Shown here: one piece after another, positions 16,621 to 25,482 of the stretch | Layout of the letters: every line of letters starts with the position of its first letter | Numbering within the stretch: position 1 is the first letter of the stretch | Assembly (NCBI GenBank): GCA_016873675.1 | Contig: VGWG01000002.1 | Coordinates: 16,347-80,346 of the forward strand | DNA from: Lentisphaerota bacterium | Lineage (GTDB): Bacteria > Verrucomicrobiota > Kiritimatiellia > RFP12 > JAAYNR01 | Reading direction: 5' to 3' | DNA length: 64,000 bases | Program-made: the position numbers and the translations under genes | Notes under the pieces: generated by a model | The model's input: the letters and a program-made list of their open reading frames with translations, nothing else | Databases searched by the model: none | What the model was told of the DNA's origin: nothing

Positions 16621-17529
16621 ATGCTTGTACAGAAGATACAACGCGCTATTCAATTGCTCAAGAAGCAAGGATTGGTTCTGACCGCTGAGATGATATATCG
16701 ATGGGTCTTTCCAGATCGACTCCGATATTTATCCAGCTGCGAACATTTGTTTAAGTTGAAGGACGGTCTAGAAATTGGTGGTCCCAGCGGCATTTTTTCT
16801 GGCAAAGGGTGCATTCCGGTATATTCGCTTGCCCGTAATATTGATAACTGTAATTTTGGTCCATGCACGCTTTGGGAAAGCGGTATAAGGGAAGGGCCTT
16901 TTTTTTGTTTTAATAAACGAATGGCACCCGGGCAGCAGTATATCGCAGAAGCCTGCGATCTGCGATTTGCGCCTGACAACACATATGACTTCGTGATTTC
17001 ATCTCATTGCATTGAGCATTTGGCAAATCCTTTGCGGAGTATCAGAGAATGGATTCGTGTAACTAAAAATGGCGGTATTCTTGCTTTGGTGATACCCCAT
17101 AAAGATAAAACCTGTGATCACGATAGACCTGTCACATCTTTAGATCATTTAATTCATGACTTTCAAGATAACGTGGATGAGACGGATATGACTCATTCGG
17201 CTGAGATTCTGGAACTCCATGATAGGGGAGGTGATTCACGTGATGCAGACAAGGCGGCTTTACATCAGAGAGTGTTCAGCAACCATGAGTGCCGATGGAT
17301 GCATCATCATGTCTTTGACACACAGGCATCGATCGAAATGGTCAATTACATGAAATTGCAAATTCTGAATGTGGAGCTTTTCGATCCTTTTCACATTGTT
17401 ATTCTGGCACGAAAAGATATGGATCCAAGCGTTGTTAACAACGAACGATATCTGAAGAACCCGGCCGGATGGGTATGGTATGATCCGCCTCTTTTTAAAT
17501 GGATTAGGCATAAACGAATATCAAAATAA
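16621..17529 (+). CDS. SAM-dependent methyltransferase
   Basis: A 302-residue protein with a Methyltransf_11-like core: EIGGPSGIF (about residues 50-58, motif I region), 'CDLRFAPDNTYDFVISSHCIEHLANPLRSIREW' region (about 111-143, motif II and the post-motif 'SSH-IEHL' typical of this class), then 'VTKNGGILALVIPHKDKT' (motif III). A long acidic insertion with many His residues (about 150-235) separates the core from the C-terminal strand, which is unusual. AGGA lies 9 bases upstream of the ATG. It would methylate a sugar or other component of the surface glycan. Confidence 0.75.
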   Translation: MLVQKIQRAIQLLKKQGLVLTAEMIYRWVFPDRLRYLSSCEHLFKLKDGLEIGGPSGIFSGKGCIPVYSLARNIDNCNFGPCTLWESGIREGPFFCFNKRMAPGQQYIAEACDLRFAPDNTYDFVISSHCIEHLANPLRSIREWIRVTKNGGILALVIPHKDKTCDHDRPVTSLDHLIHDFQDNVDETDMTHSAEILELHDRGGDSRDADKAALHQRVFSNHECRWMHHHVFDTQASIEMVNYMKLQILNVELFDPFHIVILARKDMDPSVVNNERYLKNPAGWVWYDPPLFKWIRHKRISK

Positions 17530-17549
17530 TCTACTGTCGGGATTTCAGG

Positions 17550-18407
17550 ATGAATGAAAGCGCGAATAGCGATCCGGTACTGGCGTGGCAGGTGCGCAAC
17601 CTTCCCGCCTTGAAGAGCCTTTCTTTCACGTCGCCCTGCAGTCCTGATGTGACGATGCTCACGCATTGGCTGTGGGGAGATGATCGGTTTGATTCACTTC
17701 TTGACAGCTTGTTGGCGGCGATTCTGATGGCGTGGAGTAATTGCGGACGTCTTCCGGTTGTGCTTGTGGTCAATCGCGTGACTCCGCGTTTGGAGAAGCT
17801 GGCGACCGAATGGGGAATCCGCCTGATGATCGAGCCAACCATGCGGGGGGGAGGTGGAAATGTGCGCGATCTCAACCGGGATGCCATACTGAACCTCCAC
17901 AATCGCTTTGATACAGACTTTGTGCTGACGTTTCAGAATCACGCCTTTCCCTTGCGGCCCACGCTTCTGGACTTTGTCGGAAAGTATGATTACATTGGCG
18001 CGCCATGGGCGTTCGGCAAGGATGATTGGATCACCCGGTGGATGCTCCGGCACCGGCACGATGTCGGCAATGGCGCCTTTACCCTTCGATCACGGAAGCT
18101 TTGCGAGACCACCGCTTTTTATTTCCGAAAATACCGTTATTTTCCCCATTGTTACCTGTTTAATGACGACTACTTCATCTGTAAGACCCTGCCGTCATGG
18201 GAGAGCGCGTACCGGGAGACCATTCATATTGCCTCACCTGAAGCGGCTGCCGCTTTTTCGCTGGAGGACAATATGGAGATTCATTCCCGTCTGAACGCCA
18301 CGCCTTTCGGCTTTCACGGGTGCTCGGCTTTTCGGCATCTGTTATCCGAGAACCAAATCGGGGCGATCGAAGACCCGTCAATTGTGCGCAGGGAGACAGG
18401 CGTATGA
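17550..18407 (+). CDS. DUF5672 family protein (glycosyltransferase-like)
   Basis: A 285-residue protein matching the DUF5672 pattern: a long central segment with 'DFVLTFQNHAFPL' (about residues 128-140), 'YDYIGAPWAF' (about 150-159), 'VGNGAFTLRSRKL' (about 171-183) and 'CYLFNDDYFIC' (about 201-211). The 'GNGGfsLR' and 'EDvff' style motifs are typical of this group, which is found in glycan loci and is believed to have a GT-A-like fold. The ATG directly follows a CAGG. It overlaps the next gene as ATGA at 18404-18407. Base composition returns to GC-rich from here onward. Confidence 0.72.
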   Translation: MNESANSDPVLAWQVRNLPALKSLSFTSPCSPDVTMLTHWLWGDDRFDSLLDSLLAAILMAWSNCGRLPVVLVVNRVTPRLEKLATEWGIRLMIEPTMRGGGGNVRDLNRDAILNLHNRFDTDFVLTFQNHAFPLRPTLLDFVGKYDYIGAPWAFGKDDWITRWMLRHRHDVGNGAFTLRSRKLCETTAFYFRKYRYFPHCYLFNDDYFICKTLPSWESAYRETIHIASPEAAAAFSLEDNMEIHSRLNATPFGFHGCSAFRHLLSENQIGAIEDPSIVRRETGV

Positions 18408-19072
18408 AAGAGCAACTCAAGGAATGGCTGGCGACAACTCCGTTCTTCTGGCCCGTGTATGCCCTCCATTATCGGGTTTTTCATTGGTTCTGCCTCAGGC
18501 GCTGGAGAAGGGCTGGTTGTCCCACGCCGCCACCCTATCCCGTGAAGCAGCAACTGCTCAGAGCCTGTGCCCGGAAGTACGGGCTCCAGATCCTGATCGA
18601 GACCGGCACCTGCCATGGTGACACGCTGGCCGCGCTGCGCGATGTGTTTGAGCACCTGTATTCGATCGAGCTGTGCAAACCGTACTTTGAACTCGTGAAA
18701 AAACGCTTCAACCGGATGCCTCATGTCCATCTTGTGTTGGGTGACAGTGCGACGGAATTGAAAGGGATCCTTGACCAGGTGCGCCCGCTGAAGCGCCGTC
18801 TGCTCTTCTGGTTGGACGGACATTACTCGGGGGCTGACAGCGCCAAAGGTGAGGTGGAAACGCCGATTTTTCAGGAACTCGATCATATTCTCGGGGATGA
18901 ACAGACGCTGTCGGCGGTCATTGCGATTGATGATGCCAGGGAATTCGGCGGAAACCCGAACTATCCGTCAATGGATGAGTTGGTTGCCTTCGTTAAGAGA
19001 CGCAGAAATGTCGTGACCGTCTCGGTCCATACGGATATCATTTGGATTACTCCTCCGGGACTGAACCTGTGA
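18404..19072 (+). CDS. Class I SAM-dependent methyltransferase
   Basis: A 222-residue protein. After a hydrophobic/basic N-terminus (about residues 10-35) the fold begins at 'LIETGTCHGDTLAAL' (about 65-79, motif I), followed by 'YSIELCKPYFELVKKRF' (about 86-102) with the acidic ribose ligand, 'LVLGDSATEL' (about 109-118) and 'LFWLDGHYSG' (about 132-141). This arrangement matches methyltransferases of the macrocin/sugar O-methyltransferase kind. The GTG/ATG choice is fixed by the 4-base overlap with the preceding gene. Likely role: sugar O-methylation in the surface polysaccharide. Confidence 0.75.
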   Translation: MKEQLKEWLATTPFFWPVYALHYRVFHWFCLRRWRRAGCPTPPPYPVKQQLLRACARKYGLQILIETGTCHGDTLAALRDVFEHLYSIELCKPYFELVKKRFNRMPHVHLVLGDSATELKGILDQVRPLKRRLLFWLDGHYSGADSAKGEVETPIFQELDHILGDEQTLSAVIAIDDAREFGGNPNYPSMDELVAFVKRRRNVVTVSVHTDIIWITPPGLNL

Positions 19073-19082
19073 GGATTGGCTT

Positions 19083-19991
19083 ATGAAAACACTTGTCGTC
19101 CGTGTCAGTGGCGGTCTTGGCAACCAGATGTTTGAATATGCGCTCGGTCTTGCAGTCTCGCAGCGTACCGGACGTGTGCTTCGTCTGGATCTGACAGACT
19201 TCCTTGTGTTCAGAAGCGGCCGGACGTATCAGTTGGATCAATTCTGCGGCCCGCGTGCAACGAGACGGTGGGGGACCGTCCAAACGGGGCTTTTTCTGGC
19301 TGCCTGGATCATCGGGAAGCGGATCAGCATGGGCCTGGCGACAGCGTTGTTCCGTATTCTCAATGTGTGCGTCATTCAGACCGATCAGCTCTTTCATGTT
19401 GACCCCGGTTTTATGAACGCGCTCTTGGCTGGAACCAACGCGACGCTGTGCATTGCCGGTTGCTACGGGGTTCTCCCGTATCTGGCGGATGCGACGGATG
19501 CTATTCGTGAGGCGTTTACGTTGACGAGTGAACTGTCCGGCCCCAACAAAACCTATTACGAACGGTTCTCCAACACCGCATCCTCAGTCTCGATTCATAT
19601 CCGGCGGACGGACTATTTGAGCGCAAACAATGGCGCGCCGGTTCTGGATTTCACCTATTATGCGCGGGCGATCCACACGATCCGGCAGCGCGTAGAGGAC
19701 CCGCTGTGGGTCATCTTCTCGGACGACATACCCTGGTGCAGGAACGCTTTTGCCGATCTGTCCAACGTGGTCTACGTTGAAGGGAATGCAGACGCTCCGT
19801 GGTGCGATATGCATCTCATTTCAGCCTGCCGCCATCACATCATCGCCAACAGCACGTTCTCCTGGTGGGGGGCGTTTTTGAGCCGCGCCCCGTCTGGCAT
19901 AACCGTCTATCCCCAAACGTGGTTCCGGGGACAGCCGACAACTGCGGACATGGTCAATCCAACGTGGATGCCGGTCGCTTCTTCTGAATGA
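19083..19991 (+). CDS. Alpha-1,2-fucosyltransferase (GT11)
   Basis: A 302-residue GT-B enzyme. Signature segments: VSGGLGNQMFEYALG (about residues 8-22, typical N-terminal motif), HIRRTDYL (about 171-178, the HxRRxD GDP-fucose-binding motif) and NSTFSWWGAFLS (about 258-269, motif III). All key residues expected for GT11 are present and the length is normal. AGGA lies about 9 bases before the ATG. Together with the GT10 enzyme upstream, this suggests fucose or a related GDP-6-deoxysugar in the glycan; no GDP-fucose synthesis gene is in the window. Confidence 0.9.
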   Translation: MKTLVVRVSGGLGNQMFEYALGLAVSQRTGRVLRLDLTDFLVFRSGRTYQLDQFCGPRATRRWGTVQTGLFLAAWIIGKRISMGLATALFRILNVCVIQTDQLFHVDPGFMNALLAGTNATLCIAGCYGVLPYLADATDAIREAFTLTSELSGPNKTYYERFSNTASSVSIHIRRTDYLSANNGAPVLDFTYYARAIHTIRQRVEDPLWVIFSDDIPWCRNAFADLSNVVYVEGNADAPWCDMHLISACRHHIIANSTFSWWGAFLSRAPSGITVYPQTWFRGQPTTADMVNPTWMPVASSE

Positions 19992-20003
19992 GGACACGGG
20001 ACA

Positions 20004-21110
20004 ATGCCCTGGACAAGCCGATATAGCCGGATATTCACCTACGGCAGTTCGCAGTTCTGCGGACACATCGAGGCCTATTGGGCGGCTCATACGGAGGACC
20101 TGCTGGTCTATGTGGTTGAGCCGCGCATCTCACCACATCAGAACGTCATTCGGATCTATCACCGGGGAGCCCTTGTTCGCGAATACCCCGTGCGGTCATC
20201 CCGGTGGGTCGTCGGTTATTATTCCTGGTGGTACATGAACCACCTGCGAGCCCTGCTTCGTTTTGCGAAGCATCCGAATCAAACGCTCGTGCTGGGATCT
20301 CATCCGATTGCTTTCGTGGGCATGTCGCTCATCAAATGGATTCGACCGGTGGTTTATGCCTATTGGATCGGGGACTATTTCACCGATACACGGCGCATCG
20401 TCGTCTGGTTTGAGCGTGTCAAGAAGTGCTATCACGACCGGGTTTCCTTTGCGTTCTATTTGAGTGATTCGATCAATCGGGTGATGAACGGACACGTTGC
20501 TGCGTGCCCGTCCCGTCGAACGGTGATGTGGGGGCTCAAGGCTTACCCCGATCAGGCGGCGCCTCCGCCGGCCCCGTTTACGCTCTTGTTCGTCGGGTTG
20601 ATCCGGCCGGGTCAGGGGATTGAGGCGATCCTTGATTTTCTTGCGACACATGAGGGATTCCGGTTGAACCTGATCGGGGTCGGCCAGCCTGTATTTGTCA
20701 AACAGCTTCAGGAGTGGATCACGAAGCAACAGCTCGGCAACAAGGTCTTTTTTCCCAATCGGTTTTATTCTGAAGAGGAACTGGTCTCGGTTGCGCGCAC
20801 GTGCCACGTTGGGGTTGCGCTTTACGATCATTCTCCCGGTAACTTTTCGCATTATGCGGATCCCGGAAAGGTGAAGGCCTATGCCGAGATGCACTTGCCG
20901 GTGCTGATCACACGGGTATCGGATATAGTGCCTTTTGTGGAGCGGTTCGGAAGCGGGGAGGTTATCGGGGCTGTTGACGAGATACAGACCGCTCTGGAAA
21001 GGATGCAGAATCATTACTTGCGGTATCAGGAAGGTGTTCGGCATTTCATATCGTGCTTTGAGTACGAGCGTTATTATCAGGAAGCATTTGTCGTGTTGGA
21101 GAACATTTGA
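20004..21110 (+). CDS. Glycosyltransferase, GT-B fold (GT4-like)
   Basis: A 368-residue protein with a two-domain GT-B layout: a divergent N-terminal acceptor domain with aromatic-rich 'YYSWWYMNHLRAL' (about residues 72-84) and a C-terminal donor domain starting at 'FTLLFVGLIRPGQGIEAIL' (about 192-210), ending with 'YADPGKVKAYAEMHLPVLIT' (about 284-303). It shares the 'DPGKVK-Y' motif and general organisation with the gene at 22195-23376, so the two are paralogues. AGGA lies 11 bases upstream of the ATG. Donor and acceptor are unknown. Confidence 0.75.
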   Translation: MPWTSRYSRIFTYGSSQFCGHIEAYWAAHTEDLLVYVVEPRISPHQNVIRIYHRGALVREYPVRSSRWVVGYYSWWYMNHLRALLRFAKHPNQTLVLGSHPIAFVGMSLIKWIRPVVYAYWIGDYFTDTRRIVVWFERVKKCYHDRVSFAFYLSDSINRVMNGHVAACPSRRTVMWGLKAYPDQAAPPPAPFTLLFVGLIRPGQGIEAILDFLATHEGFRLNLIGVGQPVFVKQLQEWITKQQLGNKVFFPNRFYSEEELVSVARTCHVGVALYDHSPGNFSHYADPGKVKAYAEMHLPVLITRVSDIVPFVERFGSGEVIGAVDEIQTALERMQNHYLRYQEGVRHFISCFEYERYYQEAFVVLENI

Positions 21111-21111
21111 G

Positions 21112-22134
21112 ATGGGGACCTCGCAATATCTTCCAGTCGGTGTCGTCGTTGGGATGAGAAACTCGGCGACAACGATAGTGGCGTGCTTGAAAGGATTGAT
21201 CTCGCAGACGTATCCCATTGCTGAAATTGTTGTCGTTGACAATGTTTCAACAGACGCGTCGGCCGGTCTCGTCGAAGACTTTGCGAAATCGAGTCCGGTT
21301 GCTGTGCGTCTGATCCGGCAGTCCGTGAACGGCGGATTGACATCAAGTTACAATCTGGGGGCCGAGATCGTGACAGCGTCATTGCTGGTGTTTGTGCACT
21401 CCGACAGCATGTTGCCTTCGCCGCAGGAGATTGAACGCTTGGTCGAGCCGCTTCTCTCTGATCCGCAGGTGGTCGCCGCCTATTCTGTCTTGTTAATGCC
21501 TGAAGAAGTATGGGAGCGCTTTCCTTTCTGGCAGAAATATTTATTTGCCCGTATGGCATTGATCGAGAAACCCTGCATGTGCGGCAAATTTGACTGCATT
21601 CGCAAAGAGGCTTATCTGAAGGTGGGCGGGCACAACGTCAAAAGGTTTACTGCAACTTGTGGGTACGGTGGGGAGGATTCGGACCTCAATGCGCGGTTGA
21701 AAAAGGTCGGCAAGATCGTTGGGTCCTCGGCACGTGTCGTTCACCTCCATGATCTGGGGCCCGGGTATAGGCTGGGGGCCCTCTTCAAGACACGAAAAAT
21801 GCTGGCGCGTACCTATGGAAAGATATTGGTTTTTGAGGGTCTGCGTCCCCTGACGGGCAAGGTGCCTTTGCTGATCAAGCCTGCGCTGGCTGTGTTGCCT
21901 TTGGTTCCGCATCTGTTTGTGGAAGGTTGTATTATCTTCTTCATTTTTTCATTGGTTTATTCCAGACGGATGTTTACCACGCGATGTACCCTGATGAATT
22001 GGCGTATTCTCTTGGTTCCGGTCATTGATGTTGCGTTGATATACCATGAGACGTTCTGGTTCATCGAGGGGCTTCTGACGCCATCGGCTGACGCGCGTGC
22101 AAGCTCACCAAGTCGCTCGAAAAGAGATGCGTGA
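21112..22134 (+). CDS. Glycosyltransferase family 2, membrane-associated
   Basis: A 340-residue GT-A enzyme: VGVVVGMRNSATTIVACL (about residues 8-25), EIVVVDNVSTDAS (about 41-53), NGGLTSSYNLG (about 75-85) and the metal-binding 'VFVHSDSMLPS' (about 96-106). 'GYGGEDSDLNARLKKVG' (about 184-200) is the GT2 ED-motif that carries the catalytic base. C-terminal hydrophobic segments (about residues 265-320) suggest membrane association. The open frame extends upstream into the previous gene, but the ATG at 21112 starts exactly at the domain border and has GGAG about 11 bases upstream. Confidence 0.85.
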   Translation: MGTSQYLPVGVVVGMRNSATTIVACLKGLISQTYPIAEIVVVDNVSTDASAGLVEDFAKSSPVAVRLIRQSVNGGLTSSYNLGAEIVTASLLVFVHSDSMLPSPQEIERLVEPLLSDPQVVAAYSVLLMPEEVWERFPFWQKYLFARMALIEKPCMCGKFDCIRKEAYLKVGGHNVKRFTATCGYGGEDSDLNARLKKVGKIVGSSARVVHLHDLGPGYRLGALFKTRKMLARTYGKILVFEGLRPLTGKVPLLIKPALAVLPLVPHLFVEGCIIFFIFSLVYSRRMFTTRCTLMNWRILLVPVIDVALIYHETFWFIEGLLTPSADARASSPSRSKRDA

Positions 22135-22194
22135 GTATGCGGTGTTCCTGCTGGCGGGTTTATCGTTTGGAGCCTATAATGTGATCTCATCTGG

Positions 22195-23376
22195 ATGTTT
22201 GAATGGAAAGGGTCGGAACGGATTGTGACGGCCGAACAAATACAAAAAGGAAAAGTCGTCATCTTTTCTCACTATGCGACGACGGGCGCATGTGAAGAAT
22301 TGCGGGATTGGCTTGTTGGCATGCGGGTCCGCGAGCTCGCATATGTGGCTTTTCCGTTTGGTCCTAACCCTGACCGCTTTATTCGGACCGATGTTTATCG
22401 GGACGGTCGGTTGTTCAAGACCACCCGTTCGCTGTTTAGAATCCGGCTGCCGGAACCGCTTGCTTACGCCAAAGACTTTCTGTATGCGATCACTTACGCC
22501 ATGCGAGTGGGATGCGGCGCTGACCTGCTGGTGGCCGGGGATAACCTCCTTTCGTTGGCTGGATGTCTGGCAAGTCGCATAGCTCGAATCAAGCGTGTCG
22601 CCTATTACATGATTGATTATACGCCAGTGCGCTATGCCAATCGGTTATTGAATGGTTTGTATTACTGGGTGGATCGACAAGCCGCCTGCCGGGCGGATGT
22701 CGTCTGGCCGTTGACAGAGGAAATGATTCAGGGTCGTTTCAATGCCGGCCGGCTCGACCGGCGGCGTGTCCGGTGGTATGTTGTTCCCTATGGCTGTCAT
22801 GCCGTCAGTAGCGCATCGTATGATGTTCGAAACGTGGTTTACATGGGTGATATTGTGCAAAGCAAAGGGGCTGATCTATTCATACCCTTTGCCAACGCTT
22901 TGCGACGCATGGTTCCCGCTTTCCGCTTCACGATCATCGGCGGAGGCCGGGATCTCGCGGGTTTGAAGGCGGAAGCCGAACGGGCGGGTCTGCGCGATCA
23001 GGTGACTTTTCATGGCTTTCTGGCAGCCATTGGCGATGTCGTGGCGTTGGTGGCCCGGGGCGGTGTGGCGATCGCTCCGTATGACCCCTCCGATGCCAAC
23101 AGCTTTACGTTTTATTCAGATCCTGGAAAGGTCAAGGTTTACCTCGGATGCGGACTGCCTGTTGTGTTGACGGACGTCCCGCCCATCGCACGGGTGATTG
23201 CACGCGAAGGTGCCGGGCGGATCGCGCGGTATGATGCCACGGATCTGGCCGAGACGGTTGCCTCGGTGATGCGCTCGGCCGAATACTCCGCAATTCGAGC
23301 TCGCGCGTCTGCCATGGGCCACGAATATGAGTGGAGACGAATCTTTGAAAATGCGTTTGACCAATTAAACGCCTAG
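22195..23376 (+). CDS. Glycosyltransferase, GT-B fold (GT4-like), paralogue
   Basis: A 393-residue GT-B enzyme. The N-terminal domain contains 'VVIFSHYATTG' (about residues 20-30) and 'MIDYTPVRYANRLLNGLYYWVDRQA' region (about 138-162); the donor domain contains 'VVYMGDIVQSKGADLFI' (about 216-232) and 'FYSDPGKVKVYLGCGLPVVLTD' region (about 304-325). The 'DPGKVK-Y' motif is shared with 20004-21110. It follows a 60-base gap after the GT2 gene. The start at 22195 has only a weak RBS, so a later start is possible. Sugar specificity is unknown. Confidence 0.75.
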   Translation: MFEWKGSERIVTAEQIQKGKVVIFSHYATTGACEELRDWLVGMRVRELAYVAFPFGPNPDRFIRTDVYRDGRLFKTTRSLFRIRLPEPLAYAKDFLYAITYAMRVGCGADLLVAGDNLLSLAGCLASRIARIKRVAYYMIDYTPVRYANRLLNGLYYWVDRQAACRADVVWPLTEEMIQGRFNAGRLDRRRVRWYVVPYGCHAVSSASYDVRNVVYMGDIVQSKGADLFIPFANALRRMVPAFRFTIIGGGRDLAGLKAEAERAGLRDQVTFHGFLAAIGDVVALVARGGVAIAPYDPSDANSFTFYSDPGKVKVYLGCGLPVVLTDVPPIARVIAREGAGRIARYDATDLAETVASVMRSAEYSAIRARASAMGHEYEWRRIFENAFDQLNA

Positions 23377-23389
23377 GAGAGAGTCGAAT

Positions 23390-24226
23390 ATGAACAGGCG
23401 CAAAACTAGCCGCTTTCGGCGATTTGCAAAATCAGCGTGTGTGTGGATGCTGGCCTTCGGTTTCAACCCCGCTGCCTGGCGGTATGCGTTTCGCGGATTT
23501 ATCGTCGCCCTGAAGGAATACCAAACGCTGGCAGGGCAGAACCGCAAGGCAGGATATCCCTTTCGCCTTCATTTCTCGATGCCGTGCCTGGGAGACCGCT
23601 ACGCGCCCAGTGGGACGGCGAGCGGTCATTATTTCTTTCAAGATTTCTTTATCGCTCGAAAGATCTTTGAACGCCGTCCCGTCCGGCATATGGATATCGG
23701 ATCTCGTGTGGACGGTTTTGTGGCGCATGTGGCATCGTTTAGAGATATCGAAGTCTTTGATATTCGGCCTCTGACGCTAAACATCCCGTCGATTCTCTTT
23801 AAGCAGGCTGATCTGACGCATCTGGATTCTGCGTATCGACACTGCTGCGACTCGCTCTCCTGCCTGCATGCCATCGAGCATTTCGGTTTGGGGCGTTACG
23901 GTGATGCGATTGATTTGTATGGGCATGTCAAGGGCTTTGACAACTTGTGTTCCGTGCTCAAACCCGGGGGCGTGCTCTATTTTTCAACGCCTATCGGTCC
24001 TGAGCGCATTGATTTTAACGCATGCCGGGTGTTCAATATCCGGACCATTCTCGATCTGGCGCATCTGGGCTTTGAGCTTGATGAATTCTCGTATGTGGAC
24101 GATGCAGGAAACTTTCATGCCAACGTACAACTGACACCCGAGCGGATAATCGATAATTGTGGATGTGATTACGGATGCGGAATCTTTGAGTTCCGGAAGA
24201 AATTGCAGGAGACGATTTCAGAATGA
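23390..24226 (+). CDS. DUF268 protein, second copy
   Basis: A 278-residue paralogue of the DUF268 protein at 14375-15175, with the same landmarks: CLGDRYAPSGTASGHYF (about residues 65-81), HMDIGSRVDGFVAHV (about 102-116), AIEHFGLGRYGDAI (about 162-175) and CGCDYGCGIFEF (about 259-270). Unlike the first copy it has the GC-rich composition of the genome. AGGAGAG lies about 9 bases upstream, and it overlaps the next gene by 4 bases. Two DUF268 genes in one locus imply two similar modification steps. Confidence 0.8.
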   Translation: MNRRKTSRFRRFAKSACVWMLAFGFNPAAWRYAFRGFIVALKEYQTLAGQNRKAGYPFRLHFSMPCLGDRYAPSGTASGHYFFQDFFIARKIFERRPVRHMDIGSRVDGFVAHVASFRDIEVFDIRPLTLNIPSILFKQADLTHLDSAYRHCCDSLSCLHAIEHFGLGRYGDAIDLYGHVKGFDNLCSVLKPGGVLYFSTPIGPERIDFNACRVFNIRTILDLAHLGFELDEFSYVDDAGNFHANVQLTPERIIDNCGCDYGCGIFEFRKKLQETISE

Positions 24227-25482
24227 ACATTGTCTGGATATTGAACAGCTACGGGCTTGATTCGGGGGCGATCACAGGATCACCCATTCGGTTTCACGCG
24301 ATTTCGTCGCGGTGGAAACGGGATATTCCTGATCTTGCACAGACGCTGATGACGACCTCTGGCGGCGAATGTGTGTTGCGCAGCGTCGGCTGCACACTTC
24401 CCGTCGTCCGTGTACCCGCATCACTTTTTTTGAATCGTGAACCGTTCAAGATGAAGGCGTTTCGGCTTTGGTCCTATTTTGTGACGGCTATCCATGCGCA
24501 TCTAGCGAGAAAACGGATGCCGAAGGCCGATGTCGTGATCACAGTCAGCGACTACTTTTGTGATGTGGCGGCGGCCTGCGTTGTGAAGCGGAGACGTCCG
24601 GGATCGCGCTGGATCGCCTGGATCCATCACAAAGAATTGCATCCGACACAGCGGCCGGGCAACCGGCTGTTTAATGCCATCACTTGGCGGATGCAGGAGT
24701 GGAGCTTCAAACGGATTGCACGTTTTGCGGATCAGGCCTGGGTGCTCGATTCGGACGCGGGGGATTTGTGCGGAAAACGCCTTTCGGAAATGGGGATGCC
24801 GCGCGAGCGCATCCGAAAAATGCAGAATGGCATTGATGCGGGACCAATCAAACAGGTTCCAGAATCAGGCAAGACGGTGGATGCCGTGATGATCGGCGTA
24901 CGGCCGAACAAGGGGAGTCTCGACGTCGTTCCCATCTGGAAGTGTGTTCAGGCGATCCGCCCCGGCACCACGTTATTGTTGATGGGTGGAATGGCTGGCG
25001 AGGACGCATTGGCCAAACACATCCGCAAGGAGGGGCTCGATGGGGTGATTACGATTTTCAAACCGGCCGAGGGTTGGCTGCCCTTCGACGCCTATGTCCG
25101 CACGATTAAGAGCGCGCGTCTTCTTTTCGCTCCCAGTCATGAGGAAGGGTGGGGGATCGCGGTGTGCGAAGCGATGGCCTGCGGGCTGCCGGTGGTGGCG
25201 TATGACTTGCCGGTCTATCGCCGTGTCTATGGCAACGCTCTGGTCACGGTGCGCGAGGGTAACCCTCGCGCTTTTGCAGTGGCGCTTTGCGGTCTGTTGG
25301 ATGATGCGGGCCGGTTTTCCGATTATGCCAAGCGCGGGCGTGATTGCGCCGGAAGGTACGACTGGGATCGTGTCGCGATGGATGATCTGGCCGTAGCGGA
25401 TGGAAATGGGTGTTGCGTGATGCAGAAGATATCTACGGATAGTGAGACTCGCACGAGACAAAAATGCGGAGTGTTAGTATGA
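24223..25482 (+). CDS. Glycosyltransferase family 4
   Basis: A 419-residue GT-B enzyme with a well-formed GT4 donor domain: 'AVMIGVRPNKGSLDVV' (about residues 224-239), 'LLLMGGMAGED' (about 251-261) and 'LFAPSHEEGWGIAVCEAMACGLP' region (about 301-323), the E-x7-E motif of retaining GT4 enzymes. 'RMQNGIDAG' (about 200-208) is typical before the donor domain. It starts at the ATGA overlap with the DUF268 gene and ends with an ATGA overlap with the next methyltransferase. An alpha-linked sugar transfer is expected; specificity unknown. Confidence 0.88.
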   Translation: MNIVWILNSYGLDSGAITGSPIRFHAISSRWKRDIPDLAQTLMTTSGGECVLRSVGCTLPVVRVPASLFLNREPFKMKAFRLWSYFVTAIHAHLARKRMPKADVVITVSDYFCDVAAACVVKRRRPGSRWIAWIHHKELHPTQRPGNRLFNAITWRMQEWSFKRIARFADQAWVLDSDAGDLCGKRLSEMGMPRERIRKMQNGIDAGPIKQVPESGKTVDAVMIGVRPNKGSLDVVPIWKCVQAIRPGTTLLLMGGMAGEDALAKHIRKEGLDGVITIFKPAEGWLPFDAYVRTIKSARLLFAPSHEEGWGIAVCEAMACGLPVVAYDLPVYRRVYGNALVTVREGNPRAFAVALCGLLDDAGRFSDYAKRGRDCAGRYDWDRVAMDDLAVADGNGCCVMQKISTDSETRTRQKCGVLV

